Shown: one piece after another, positions 33,675 to 45,010 of the stretch
How positions within the stretch are numbered: position 1 is the first letter of the stretch
Layout of the letters: every line of letters starts with the position of its first letter
Assembly: GCA_021396245.1 (NCBI GenBank)
Contig: WNYE01000009.1
Location: 248,001-312,000 of the forward strand
Reading direction: 5' to 3'
DNA from: Sporothrix humicola
Lineage: Eukaryota > Ascomycota > Sordariomycetes > Ophiostomatales > Ophiostomataceae
Length of the DNA stretch: 64,000 nt
Position numbers and translations under genes: made by a program
Notes under the pieces: generated by a model
What the model saw: the letters and a program-made list of their open reading frames with translations, nothing else
Databases searched by the model: none
Told to the model about the DNA's origin: nothing

Positions 33675-36186
33675 ATGGAGACTGTGGTATTTGACCAGAC
33701 GCCTCTGGCCGAGTATCTGAGAGGTACGATCTATTGTTCTTCTGTTCTATTGCGCACTATTCACGACATATATCTGCCTCTATCTCCTGGCAAATGTCTC
33801 CAACATTCACCTCGACTCGATATGCCCCGGCGAATTGCACGTGCTAACCGAATACCTGTGGTTGTAGACGAAGGCGAAGACGAGCCCACAGAATGGGTTC
33901 CGGCCATCACACGCTCTTCGTCCACCGTGGGTCTCAGTGCCGGTGACGACGACGACTCTGACGATGCGTCAAACTCGGCGTTCCCCGTGACGCCTACACC
34001 AGACCAAAGACACCAGCCGCAGCAACAACAACAGCCCCGGCAAAGGAAAAAGACAAAAGACGACAGCCAGAATGGTGTAGATACGCCGCCGCCAAGTCCT
34101 CCTTCTCCCATATTTGCGCCAGTCGGCCGACCCATGGTCCGGAAACGTTTTCGCAACAAGATACCGAACCCATTACGCGTCGACGTGCGGCATCCCAGCA
34201 CGTCTCTCTCCTCCTCACTCAACAACCGATATTCTGTACGTACTTTTGCTATCGCCTGTTGCATGCCACTGGAAGACGGTCCGAAGGGGGGCGCACTTTG
34301 CTAACCAAGGTCTTACTCCATGTATAGAGAGCCGTCGCGTCAACAATAAGCCGCGTCGACAACGCGCAGTTTATCGAGAAATTCCGCTACACCATCATTA
34401 CCTCACACCTCCTTGGCGCGGCCACGCTCGGCCAGCATCAACAACCTACCCGGCCCGGAAGCAGCAGTGGCGACGCCAGCGGCGACCTGGCCAGCAGTGC
34501 AGGCGCGCAGGCGCAAGACAGCCTCGACGTGCCAGCACCGACCGCGTCTGGTATCGCTGTCGCCGTTGCCAGCGCGTTTGTTCTCTCGTGGGCGGTTCGC
34601 TGGGTGTACCTCGGCGGCATCGCGCACCTGACGAAAAAGCGCTTTGTTTTCGGTGTGGTACTGGTCGCTGCGGCCGTGTTTGTCGGCCATGCCTACATCC
34701 GCCAGCAATGGCTGCGCTACGTCAGACAATCGGCGCTGACAGAAGTTCGGGCCTTTGTCACACGGTCGCACGACTTTGACAGCGCTGCCAGTGCTTCGAT
34801 CGCGTTTATCAAGGAGGTGGAGCTTGTTTCGCGGGGGTACATGATGTAAGTGCATATTTATTTCCCATTTCTTAAGCTTCGTTTCATCGGAATGGGGCCG
34901 GCATTCTATATGGGAGCGCCGCATTCCGATATTCGTAACGTCATTTCCGTCATTTTTTGGGATTCTTTGGTTCCTTTTTTGAGTACCAAGATTCTTCGGG
35001 GATTTTCAATGTTCTAACACATTCCCCTAGAAGCGCACCATTGCCTCCTATTAGTCGCATGGATGACAGGAGCCAATCCAGACGCTGTATGAGATTACGG
35101 AAAGCGGTCCGAGGCTCGCTTGTCGATGCCCTGCCCAAATTCATTCAGACCGCCAAGGTCATCAAAGGTTTCGCAGAACAGACGGAGCTGGAGATGTACT
35201 ACCACATCCATGACATCACCGATTTCGACATCTCTGATGCCATGCAAGGCTTCTCCGAGACTGAGTTTGAAGATGCAGACTCGATCCGAACATTGTCCGT
35301 ACTGGCCTCACGATTCCATACCATTCGCAAGCTGTTCTTGTGCGCGCTGCTCGCACTCGAAGCACGCGGTGACGAATCAGATTTCCTGCGCTGGACCACT
35401 GCCGTCGAGGGTCTCCGCACCTTGAATGAGACGACAGTAAATGGCTACCACCGGATACGCACCATCCTCGGCGAGGCAGAGACCTTCCCGCAAATATCCA
35501 CGCCCAAGGCACCCCTTTCTCCTGGCCGTGAAAGATGGCGCTCGCAGCTGGGCAAGCTCAACTCGCTGTCGACTGGTATCCGTGGTCTGCAGGCCAAGTT
35601 GGCGTTGCTCCGCGAGGAATCGGATCGGTCGCTCAACGAAGCCGACGACATCACCCAGCTCGGACCCAACCTCTTGGCCCAGTACGACTCTATTGGCCAG
35701 GACCTCAAGCTACTCACCCAGGCCTGGGAGGAAGGCAGATCGGCGCTGGCGTCGGGTATTGACCGTAACGAGAAGCGACTTTCGTCCATCAGTGCCCTCC
35801 TTTCACCGACTGTGTCCTTGAGCGGCCTGACCACGGTTGGCGAGGACAGTATCAGTGGTGGCGGAACGGCCGAAGATGCCTTACGGGCCTTGACGGGCGG
35901 TTCGCCTCTTGGTGGCAGCACAGTCGGCGACCCTGACGAAGAGGTTGTCTTTGAGGCTGTGTCTCTGCCGCCCGCGTCCCGGCGCAAGAGCATGCTCACA
36001 CGCGAGGAGCGCATCGCCAAGATGAAAGAGGACCGTGAGAAGCGGGCCGAGGCGCGAGAGCATGCAGACGCCAACCGCGGCATGCTGCGCGAGCTGGAGA
36101 TGGTGATCAACTTACGACCAAAGGGCGGCCGCGACAGCCTCGGCCTGGCGACGCCCAAGACGGACACGAACCGGAATTCGTTATGA
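33675..36186 (+). CDS. Vezatin/Inp2-like myosin-binding membrane protein
   Basis: Exons 33675-33723, 33868-34235, 34328-34845 and 35031-36186 join to 696 residues. The N-terminus is METVVFDQTPLAEYLRDEGE, then comes an acidic, Gln- and Pro-rich disordered part. Two hydrophobic helices follow at about 213-235 and 244-262, and then a long helical domain from 265 to about 480 (SLVDALPKFIQTAKVIKGF, DITDFDISDAMQGFSETEFE). The C-terminus is a charged coil. This order matches the fungal myosin-binding (vezatin, Inp2-like) family, whose yeast member tethers peroxisomes to a type V myosin during inheritance. An organelle-tethering role is inference from the family. An in-frame ATG at about 33823 inside intron 1 offers another start, but the spliced N-terminus looks more conserved. 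Confidence 0.85.
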
Positions 36187-37199
36187 TATTAATGTTTTGT
36201 TATTTTCCTTCATTTTTTTATTGCTCTTCTGTTTTCTTCTTTCTTGCATATATTACACATCCTAGGTTCTCACCTGTGTCTCTATCTATTACTGCATGGC
36301 GCCTGGCATATTGCAGGTTTCGACGGACTGAACTAGACATCATGGGACAGGTTTTCTCGTATTTACCGGCGATGTACCATCCACACATATTTTGCATGAT
36401 CTATCTTTTGGCGTTTTACAGCCGTTCTTTGAACATGTATCTCTATTTACATACTTTATATAGACAGTTGGGTAGTAAGAGAGCGTGCCCTGGGCACAAC
36501 ATTATACTTCGAATTATGAAACCAAGCTTAAATGTCCGTTAAAATAGTACGACTTGTTGACACTTTTGTTGACAGGCTGACAAGGTTCGCCAGCTTGGTA
36601 AAGCTCATTTCAAGACCCTTCAGCCAATCACAGTTGCTTCGCAGTCCTGGCTAGAATGTCAAGAAACAGACCAGCTCAGGGCTGGAACCAGCTATGCCCA
36701 ATGGTCCCAGCGGTCGATGCGCCTAACACGACTGGCGCCTTCACGCCTTCACGTGGGGCACCAACACACACAGCAAGAGCAAGAGCTGCCCCGCGCCAGG
36801 GCGGGTTCAATTAAACTGGTCGACGCGTCGATTCCCTTGCCAAACGCGAAAAATAGCAGGCAGGAGCGTGTCGTGTGCTTTGCCTCCTCCTCTTTCACGC
36901 GCCTGCCTTTTTTTCCTCATAGCCATTTTGTGTCGTCACTTCCTCTTTTTCTCCTCTTCTTCTGCTTCTCCTTTCTGTCTCCTTTTCCCCCTCTATTTTT
37001 TACCTCATTCATACTCAATTGCCCGTTTTCCATCTCCATCAACCGACTACACGACCACTTCAGACGAATCTCGTTGCAGACCGCCTCGAACCTTTTTATC
37101 GCCGTCGACCCCCGCGTTTTCCCCTCCTCGTCGACTTTCTTCCCCCAACACACCCAGCAACCTCCTTTTTTCTTCACATTCACTCCTCAAACCGCAGCC
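36187..37199. other. Intergenic region with PCNA promoter
   Basis: The 3' flank of the vezatin-like gene followed by the PCNA promoter and a long CT-rich leader. The two cell-cycle-type motifs are listed separately. No coding signal. Confidence 0.6.
36820..36852. promoter_or_regulatory. MCB palindrome and CGCGAAAA motif upstream of PCNA
   Basis: ACGCGT (36823-36828) sits inside a perfect 12-base palindrome TCGACGCGTCGA, and CGCGAAAA follows at 36845-36852. These match the MluI cell-cycle box and the SCB-like site used by MBF/SBF factors at G1/S genes in yeasts. They lie about 350-380 bases before the PCNA start. Confidence 0.55.
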
Positions 37200-38124
37200 A
37201 TGTTAGAAGCAAGACTAGAGCAGGCGTCGATCCTGAAGAAGGTTTGTTTCGAGCTTGCTCTTCGTTGAATCCAGCTTCGGTCGTAACTAACAACTCCTCT
37301 CTCCAGGTCGTGGACGCCATCAAGGACCTTGTCCAGGACTGCAACTTTGACTGCAATGACTCGGGCATGGCGCTGCAGGCCATGGACAACAGCCACGTCG
37401 CGCTGGTGTCCATGCTGCTCAAGGCCGAGGGTTTCGCGCCGTACCGGTGCGACCGCAACGTCGCGCTGGGCGTCAACCTGACGTCGCTGACCAAGGTGCT
37501 GCGCGCGGCACAGAACGAGGACATCCTGACGCTCAAGGCCGAGGACGCGCCCGACTCGCTCAACCTCGTGTTTGAGAGCTCCGAGAACGACCGCATCAGC
37601 GAGTACGACCTCAAGCTCATGGACATTGACCAGGAGCACCTGGGTATCCCCGAGACCGAGTACGCCGCGACCATCACCATGCCCAGCGCCGAGTTCCGCC
37701 GCATCTGCACGGACCTCATGGCCATGTCCGAGTCGGTGACGATCGAGGCAACCAAGGACGGCATCAAGTTTGCCAGCAACGGTGACATTGGCAGCGGCAG
37801 TGTCACCCTGCGCAGCCACACCAACGTGGAGAAGCCGGCCGAGAACATTGACATTGAGCTCAGCGACCCGGTGTCGCTGACCTTCTCGCTCAAGTACCTG
37901 GTCAACTTCTGCAAGGCCGCCAGTCTGTCGAGCCAGGTCAAGATCTGCCTGTCGAACGAGGTGCCGCTGCTGGTCGAGTACATTTTGACCGGCAGCAGCT
38001 ACCTGCGGTTCTACCTGGCACCAAAGGTGAGACCAATCCCCCTTCCACTCACACTATTTTCAAGCTCCTCCATTCTACTTCCTGAACACATCTCTAACTT
38101 TAATAGATTGGCGACGACGAGTAA
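37200..38124 (+). CDS. POL30: Proliferating cell nuclear antigen (sliding clamp)
   Basis: PCNA is the homotrimeric clamp that tethers DNA polymerases and repair factors. Exons 37200-37241, 37307-38026 and 38107-38124 join to 259 residues, the standard length. Landmarks are MLEARLEQASILKK, the conserved GMALQAMDNSHVALV, the YRCDRNVALGVNLTSL block with LTLKAED, the interdomain linker region ending LGIPETEY, and the C-terminus YLRFYLAPKIGDDE. The last coding exon is only 18 bases (IGDDE plus stop) but is needed for the conserved tail. Intron 1 follows codon 14. Confidence 0.97.
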
Positions 38125-39681
38125 GCGGCGGAGTTCAAAACGAAGGGACAGCGTTGACGCAGTGGATATGGAAAACAAGGGTACGGTATACCCAACGAAT
38201 GTGGAAGGATGGAATCATCAGGACGACTGTGTAATCACGTGTATGAATGGATGGCGAGGTGATTTAGACGACTATCAATGTTCATCTTTTTTTTCTTTTG
38301 TACGACTCGACTGGCCAACATATTAACCTAAAAACTTATGATGGATGTTTTGTCGTCTCGTTATGCTTTTTTCCGGGCTATACATGGTATTTGGCCGGCA
38401 TTTTCAGCACATTGTGTGTCATGAGGAATCTGTATTAGCAGTTTATGGCAATGCAATTCGAGGTGACCAATCGTATATTCTTCGTACTGCATCACTCCCA
38501 CAAGTACATTTTAAAGGGCGCAATGACAAGAGGTTATGAAGAAAGCGGAAGGGCTCTGCGAATATCGGCGTCGAGAAGGCTCTGGCGCGGGGTAAGGCAG
38601 GGCCAGATGCTACACACAGAATGTTAGGGGACTCTTGGAGTGCCATTAATATCTCGCGTGTTGCTAGACCACGCCCTAACATGCAATCGGTGCTTCCTAT
38701 TCAGGCAGGCATAGCCAGAGCCTTTTTCTCGTGGAGAGAAGGAAGGAGGGCTGGACTTGACCAGAAGAAGAAAGAGCATAACTTGTTCACCGGCAGTCGT
38801 CCGTAATAAATAATAAATACACACAAATACACACGCCGTCGTTGGTGGATCCCTACGCCTTACTTTGGCCTCTTTGTTACAATTCCTCGTAGTATGACTC
38901 GGCGTCGGCGCGGCGGGCACTATCTCCTTTCTGGGAGATCCCCTTCTTTCTTCGTGTTTTTTCAGACTGAATTTTCTTGACTCCTTCCCCAAAGGCAAGT
39001 CGGCGTCCAAGATCTTGAATAGATAAACGGAAAGTGCACCCGTAGACTTTATTATGAACTAGATAACCCAGTCCTCCAGTCGCTCCTTCTGCTCCATCGC
39101 CTTGTCTTGTCGTGTGACTCCTCACCTCCTTCCGTGTGTCTGCCTCCTCCTTTCGCCGCCGTGCCGACGATAGCCCCTCCGCCGCGCCTTCTCCAATTTT
39201 CTCACGGGGGCGGGCGCCAAGTCTTTTAAACTTCGACACTTGCTCTTTCTCGAACAGTCACCCAGTTTTGGCCTCTTTTTCTCCTCCTCTCTCTGCTTCT
39301 TTTCCCTCTCATTTCACACCGTTACAATCCCACGTTGCGCAGTGCCCGACCTTGTTACGCCTGGCCCCCAATTCTTAGAGCGCCTCGTATTATTTACACA
39401 CATAATTTTCGTCTGCGCCGAACCCCTCAGTTGCGTCACGTTCTTGCACTTCTCTCCACGGCCAGCCTCGTGCACGCGCCTCTCAACATAACTACTTCCT
39501 CTCCGCAGCCTGCCGAATAAGAGTCATACCCGCCAGTCTCTCCTCTTACTGTCTGTTACGACCTCACGACGAATATTTTCCTCTCCCACCGTCTTCCTTT
39601 CCTCCGACAACCGTCTCCGGCCGTCCCACCCGCTTCGAACGTCTTCTCCCGATCCTCTCCTCCAATATCGAACCGCACATC
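38125..39681. other. Intergenic region before pyridoxal kinase
   Basis: PCNA 3' flank, then the promoter and a CT-rich leader of the kinase. Frames on both strands are short and unlike any known protein. Confidence 0.55.
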
Positions 39682-40980
39682 ATGTCCACCGAGCCGCCAG
39701 TGCCCGAAACACGGGTCTTGGCTGTAGCCAGTCATGTAAGGGAACCTTTTGTCCTGTTGCATGGCCATGAAGCTGCCGTGTTTACTCCAGATACTAACAA
39801 TTCGCCAGGTTGTGTCAGGGTAAGCTCCGGGATGGAAGAGCACTGTCATAATCCCTTGCTTTGTTCCTTGCCATACTAACCTCACGTCCAGTCATGTGGG
39901 CAACAAGATTGCGGTTTTTGCTATGCAGTCTCTAGGATGCGACGTTGCCGCGTTAAACACGGTCCAGTTCAGTGCGTCCCCCTCGACCAGACTCTCTTCG
40001 GTGTTTGATTTTGCTTGGCTGACAAATTGATTTCTTCTTCCAACACAGGCAACCACACAGGATACAGACATTGGAGAGGAACAAAGACATCGGCAGAAGA
40101 GATTTGGGACATTTACGAGGGACTGAAGCAGTCGTATCTGGACAACTTTGACATGATGCTGTCCGGGTACGTGCCAGGGGCCGCGTCGGTCGAGGCAGTC
40201 GGCCGCATTGCCCAGGATCTGCGCAGCCGCAAGGCGGCGAACCCAGGCGATTTCTTCTGGGTGCTGGACCCGGTCATGGGCGACAATGGCAGGCTGTACG
40301 TGGCCGACGATGTGGCGCCGGCATACAAGAAGCTGCTCAACCACGCTGACCTCATCCTGCCGAACCAGTTCGAGGCCGAGCTTCTGTCGGGCGTCAAGAT
40401 TGTGAGCATGGAGACGCTCGAGCAGGCGATCCAAGTGCTGCACGAGCAGTTCCAGGTGCCGCACGTGGTCATCACGTCGGTTTCGCTTAGCCACCCAGAC
40501 CACCCAACATCGTCGCTGTCCGTCATCGGCTCGTCCCGCACTAGCACAGGCCGGGCGCGCACGTTCAAAATCGTCTTCCCGTGTATCGACTGCTACTTTA
40601 GCGGCACCGGCGACATGTTTGGCGCGCTCATGGTTGTGCGCATGCGCGAAGCCATCACAAACGCGCCCGACGCCGCCACACTTCTTCAACGCCGCGCCTG
40701 GTTGAGCGATGATAGCGTGGCTGCCGTCGACCTGCCACTGGCGCGCGCTGCTGAAAAGGTGCTGGCCAGCATGCACGAGGTGTTGACGAAAACGTGCGAG
40801 GGCATGGAGGTGGAGATGAAAAAGGCCGAGACAATACTGGATGCCCGCGGTGTTGTCGGCGAGGAAGAGCGCACCAAGGCGATGCACTTCCTCAAGTCGG
40901 GTGCAGCCGAGCTGCGACTGCCACGCAACGTCAATTCGCTGCGGTCACCCAAGATAGCGTTCCGCGCGGTAAAGATGTAG
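39682..40980 (+). CDS. BUD16: Pyridoxal kinase, ribokinase-like (PdxK type)
   Basis: It phosphorylates pyridoxal, pyridoxine and pyridoxamine with ATP in the vitamin B6 salvage route, giving the cofactor that SHMT in this window uses. Exons 39682-39735, 39809-39819, 39892-39971 and 40049-40980 join to 358 residues. Exon 2 is an 11-base microexon; only with it does the conserved SHVVSGHVGNK read through. Other landmarks are AALNTVQFSNHTGY, the WVLDPVMGDNGRLYV segment, LILPNQFEAELLSG and the catalytic GTGD at 234-237 (CYFSGTGDMFGAL). A helical C-terminal extension follows. The symbol is that of the yeast homologue. It converges on dUTPase 506 bases away. Confidence 0.94.
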
Positions 40981-41486
40981 GACAAACCCGCCGAAATGAT
41001 ACACTTGGGTGTTCGCGTCAAGGAACTCAAAGACAAGGGAAACGCGGATGACGCAGAAGATACAGAGGAGGAAAGCATGATGAAAAAGAGAAGGAGGCTA
41101 AGCAAACAACATTAAACAGGTAAACGGCGTCCGTCTGGTTGCATGTCGAGGAGTTGCATATAGACACTAGATGGCATTGGATGATACATTGGCGACTGGT
41201 TAATACTTTACCTTTTTTACAGCTTTCAGCTTTCAGCTTTAGACAGCATAATCACTTTCAACAGGATCAGCATCTAGCAATCAAACAAATCAACAATATG
41301 GACAGTATCTTTTTGTGCCCTTGAAACAAAGGCTCCCATGTCTTATGTGTCTCATTCATCTATATATCATTACATGCAACAGCCTATACCCGGCTGGCTT
41401 CATGATGGTTCATCCAATATCCCCCGTTATGGTATTTAAAACGTAAAAAATCCGAAGCAAGGAAATGTGTAGAGTCTAGTCCGCAC
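40981..41486. other. Convergent intergenic region
   Basis: Gap between the pyridoxal kinase and dUTPase stops. A short tandem CAGCTTT repeat (about 41220-41240) is the only pattern; otherwise presumed 3' untranslated sequence. Confidence 0.55.
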
Positions 41487-42188
41487 TTATGCAGTGCCCT
41501 CGGGAGCGGCAGTAGGGGCCGGAACAGGAGCGGCAGCCGGAGCGGCAGCAGCAGGAGCGGCCGCAGCAGCACCAAAGCCGCCCGTGCTGCCGAAACCGCC
41601 GGCGCCGCGCACACTCTCCTCCAGCTGCGCCACCTCCACAACGTCGGGCGTCACAATCCGCTCCAGCACCAGCTGGGCCACGCGGTCGCCGGCGGCCACC
41701 GGAAAGTCCTTCTCGTCGTGGTTGAACAGCAGAACACGCACGTGGCCGCGGTAGTCGGCGTCAATGACGCCCGCGCCCGTGTCGATAAAGTGCTTGGCGG
41801 CCAGGCCCGAGCGCGGCGCGATGCGGCCGTAGGTGCCGGCGGGGACGGCCATGGCAATGTCGGTGTCGACCAAAGCCTTGCCGCGGGCGGGGATCACAGT
41901 GGCGCGGGCGGCGTACAGGTCATAGCCGGCGGCGAAGGCGCTGCCGCGGGTGGGCAGCTTGGCATCGGCCGAGAGCTTCTGGATGGCGAGGGCAGGGACG
42001 GGAGCCTCCTGTGCGATAACAGCCGGGGCCGGGGCCAGAGCCGCGGCGAGCGCCTGGGGCTGTTCAGTCTGGGCCATTTCGTTGGTCTTGACGCGCTTTG
42101 CGGGCGGCGAGGTCGGCGGGGAGTTGACAACGAGGGGGACGATGGGCGAGGAGGGAGCGGCAGCAGCGACAGGGGCGTCGGTGGTCAT
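41487..42188 (-). CDS. DUT1: dUTP diphosphatase (dUTPase)
   Basis: It hydrolyses dUTP to dUMP and pyrophosphate, keeping uracil out of DNA and feeding dTMP synthesis. A single exon of 233 residues. All five trimeric-dUTPase motifs are present: I AGYDLYAA (87-94), II GRIAPRSGLAAK (121-132), III around GVIDADYRG (140-148) with the catalytic Asp, IV GDRVAQLVLERI (167-178) and V RGAGGFGSTG (194-203). The first 65 residues are a Pro/Ala-rich leader with a PPAKRVK basic patch that could be a nuclear localisation signal. Unusually, about 30 residues of Ala/Pro repeats follow motif V, which normally forms the flexible C-terminal end. Confidence 0.95.
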   Translation of the reverse strand: MTTDAPVAAAAPSSPIVPLVVNSPPTSPPAKRVKTNEMAQTEQPQALAAALAPAPAVIAQEAPVPALAIQKLSADAKLPTRGSAFAAGYDLYAARATVIPARGKALVDTDIAMAVPAGTYGRIAPRSGLAAKHFIDTGAGVIDADYRGHVRVLLFNHDEKDFPVAAGDRVAQLVLERIVTPDVVEVAQLEESVRGAGGFGSTGGFGAAAAAPAAAAPAAAPVPAPTAAPEGTA

Positions 42189-44713
42189 TCTTTGCGAGGG
42201 GGTGCGGGAGGAGAGGTGTCGTGTGAGAGTGCGAAAGTGAGTTGAGAGACGCGATCGTGATTGAAAGAGTGGAAAGAGGGGAAAGAATGTAGAAACGAGT
42301 GTGGATGAAGAGCTAGGCTGGCAAGTCTATGGTGGAAAGTCGAATTGAGAAGGCGCAGTGCCATTGAAGCAAGGAAGGTGCAGACGAGGTTGGTGGACTC
42401 CTTGTGGATAGCTGAGGACGACGCGTCGCGAAAAAGCAATGGTTGGAGACGCGTTAAGTGGATTTGGTGGCTGGTGGGGCACCTTTTGGTCTGTAAGAAG
42501 CTCCATTGGCCAATTGCAGAAGGAGCATTCGGTGAGAGTAAGGAGGGCAAGGCACCTCAGTGAAACCCACCAGTCCCCTCAAACAGTGAATAAAGAAACT
42601 TAGCATTGCCATCTCCGGGTTTGAATTCAATACTTCACATGATTTTTTTGCCGTTTTTTTACCGTTTGATACAATCATAGAAGAGACCATCCGCCAACTT
42701 CGTGAGCTTCATAATTACAAAGCAAGTTACCGAGATATGGTTGCTTAAAGTTTCTCATAGTAAGGAAGCCCTAACATGTCTATTTCCCTTGTCGAATAGT
42801 TTGAACGTGATTATCGATATCCTCTTACAACAATTTTGACTCCATGATTGCTGCAATGGTGTTTTACTTACGGAGCAGATATTCATCAGTGGTGAGTGTC
42901 GAAGCTTAGCCCCTCTCACCTAGGCGCTAGGGTTGCATTTAGACACGGCAAAAGTTACAGCGGGCTCACCTGCCTAGACTGCATCGGTTTAGGGGCTCTC
43001 TTTACCCCATACTTTTCTTTGCCATCACCCCACTTTTAGCTCTTTCTTCTTGTTAATGTCAGGCAGTTGTGGGCTCTGAACGGGCAACTTTGCGTCATCC
43101 ATCATCAGACCTGTTCACCGTTTGCCTTTGCCTTTCAACGGCCATTGTGGCCACGCCATTGTCAGCCTCCTGTGTCATTCTAGCACGCAATTCAATGCCG
43201 TTGGCATCATTGACGTCGAGACGATTGGAAACAAGAAGAAACAATGGACCCTGCCGTCAGTCAGTATCAAAATAAGTTCCATAATTTTGTGATACAGATG
43301 TCAAGCTTAGGACAACGAGACTTATCCGTCTAAATCGGTCGAAACTCGTCTGTTATTGCTGTGATTACAACTTGTATCGTCAAAAGGTCCTCTTTACACG
43401 GTACTTGCCTCAACTTGGCTTCGGGGGCCAGTCTTGTCATAGCTTTGACGGACTCCGCACGAGACCAACAGCTCCCTGCATGAAAGCAAGTTTGCAAGCA
43501 AATCACCTTTCCAGACTCAAGCAGTAAGACAAATGAAAAGCGAAACATCATACGAGAGAGGCATAGTGTGGTCCAAGGCCAATTTGCGGGGTAGACGAGA
43601 TGCAGCCCGGCCATGCATGTCGATAATATTGAAGCATATTCACCATGTCTACTCTGTACAAGATACTTGCTATCTTTGTCGAGATTGTCGAACCAAAATT
43701 ATCGACAGCGAGATCCGCAAGGCTCGATCCGTCTCGAAACATGGCTGGCATCTCATCGATTATCTGAACAGTATCAGAGTATCTATCTCTCGACTTGATA
43801 CGAAGGGGCGAGATGTGTTAAGGAACAGTCAAGGCCAAACAAAAAATACAGAATGCTCTAGACTTTTTACTAGAAGCTAGACTCTTGTGTCCATCGATCT
43901 CAAGATTTGGTGTCATCTTTTTGGAGCTACTCTCTCAGGCTCTTTCCCCTCCCTTTGGTACACGCGACCACAAGCATCTCTAGGTGTGAACATGATGTAT
44001 TCTCCTTGAACAAAACGGAACTTTCCCCCTCTTTTTTCTGCAGCCTTTACTGTCAATCTTCCTTTGTCGTCCACTGGCCACCCTCCATCAGGGAACTGCT
44101 CGCCATTCTTTACCAATTCTGCTTCTCTTTCCTCGATGGCCCTAATTGGTCGGTGAGGTCATATGGCCTGTTGATCAGCACTACCACAAGAGAGGGGAGA
44201 AACAAAAGTGAAAGGTAGAGGACAAACCCAAACAATAATCGCAAGCAGTTCCTAACTGGTAAAGAAAAGGCAACGGCTGATAAGACCTGGCGGTTACAAA
44301 TAGAATGCACCATCGGGCACCCTAGAAAGTTAGCTTCTCCTGACAATTGTTCGCCTTCGGCAGGTAGGGCCCAGAAGTTAGGTTCTCATCTTGTCTGTGA
44401 AGGATAGTCAGCGACGTCCCAGACTCTCCCTCCCAGCTTCTCCTCTTTATTCGCCTTCTGCTGTCCAAGGCCAAGTCGAGCCAATCCGTTGATGGGCCCT
44501 GTCTTCATAAAAGAAATAAATACTGTAGAGTAGATTGGACAGCCCTATTTTGTCATCGTTGCTACAAATAGAGAAGACGACCCCTCGTTTTTTGTATCCC
44601 TTTCTTGTTCTCTTCTCTTTCCAACATTACACCACAACTACATCTCTTCCATAACTCTACTCTATACTATCTCCAAAGTCAATATCATCAACAAACTTAC
44701 CTACCCAATCACC
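42189..44713. other. Divergent intergenic region, dUTPase and small protein
   Basis: A 2.5-kb stretch. The left 300 bases hold the dUTPase promoter motifs listed separately. The remainder has only short frames in both directions and a CT-rich leader before 44714. I see no repeat or RNA gene. Confidence 0.5.
42421..42454. promoter_or_regulatory. Two MCB sites and CGCGAAA upstream of dUTPase
   Basis: ACGCGT occurs at 42421-42426 and 42449-42454, with CGCGAAAAA at 42427-42435 directly after the first. They lie about 235-265 bases before the dUTPase start. Such clustering is the hallmark of MBF-type G1/S promoters in yeasts; use of the same code here is inference. Confidence 0.55.
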
Positions 44714-45010
44714 ATGGACTCTCCCGGAAACAACGCCGCTCGCCAGGAGCGCTCAGACTCAATGGCCTCGTCTGGCTCCAGTGGATCCTTTGGCCAGCGC
44801 CGTGTAAGTCAGCCCGACCTCGATGCATTAAAAGTCCACCCTCTAACCTTTTAGAAATCCTCCGGCCTCTTCTCCTCCCTCGAGCAGCAGAAGCGCTCCG
44901 ACAACCCCGAGCAAATGGCCCGCCGCGCCAGCATGCACGACCAGAAGCCCACGCAGGGCATGATTGGCAAGTGGTGGAGCAACTATGTCCACGGAACGGG
45001 GCAGAAGTAG
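44714..45010 (+). CDS. Small conserved fungal protein of 81 residues
   Basis: Exons 44714-44803 and 44855-45010 join to 81 residues. The protein is hydrophilic: a Ser/Gly-rich start (MDSPGNNAARQERSDSMASS), a middle with LFSSLEQQKRSDNPEQMARR, and a more hydrophobic C-terminal block GMIGKWWSNYVHGTGQK. I recall small ascomycete proteins with the same layout, an NNAA start and a GxIGxxW end, but know no function. The intron is clean (GTAAGT...TTAG) and the upstream leader is CT-rich, as in well-expressed genes. No signal peptide or membrane segment. Confidence 0.75.

Noticed and set aside
33823..33867. Alternative in-frame start of the vezatin-like gene inside intron 1
   Set aside because: The spliced start (METVVFDQTPLAEYL) looks more like the family, and the intron has a good donor, branch point and acceptor. 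Alternative use remains possible.
39892..40887. 331-residue minus-strand frame
   Set aside because: Antisense shadow of pyridoxal kinase with no domain.
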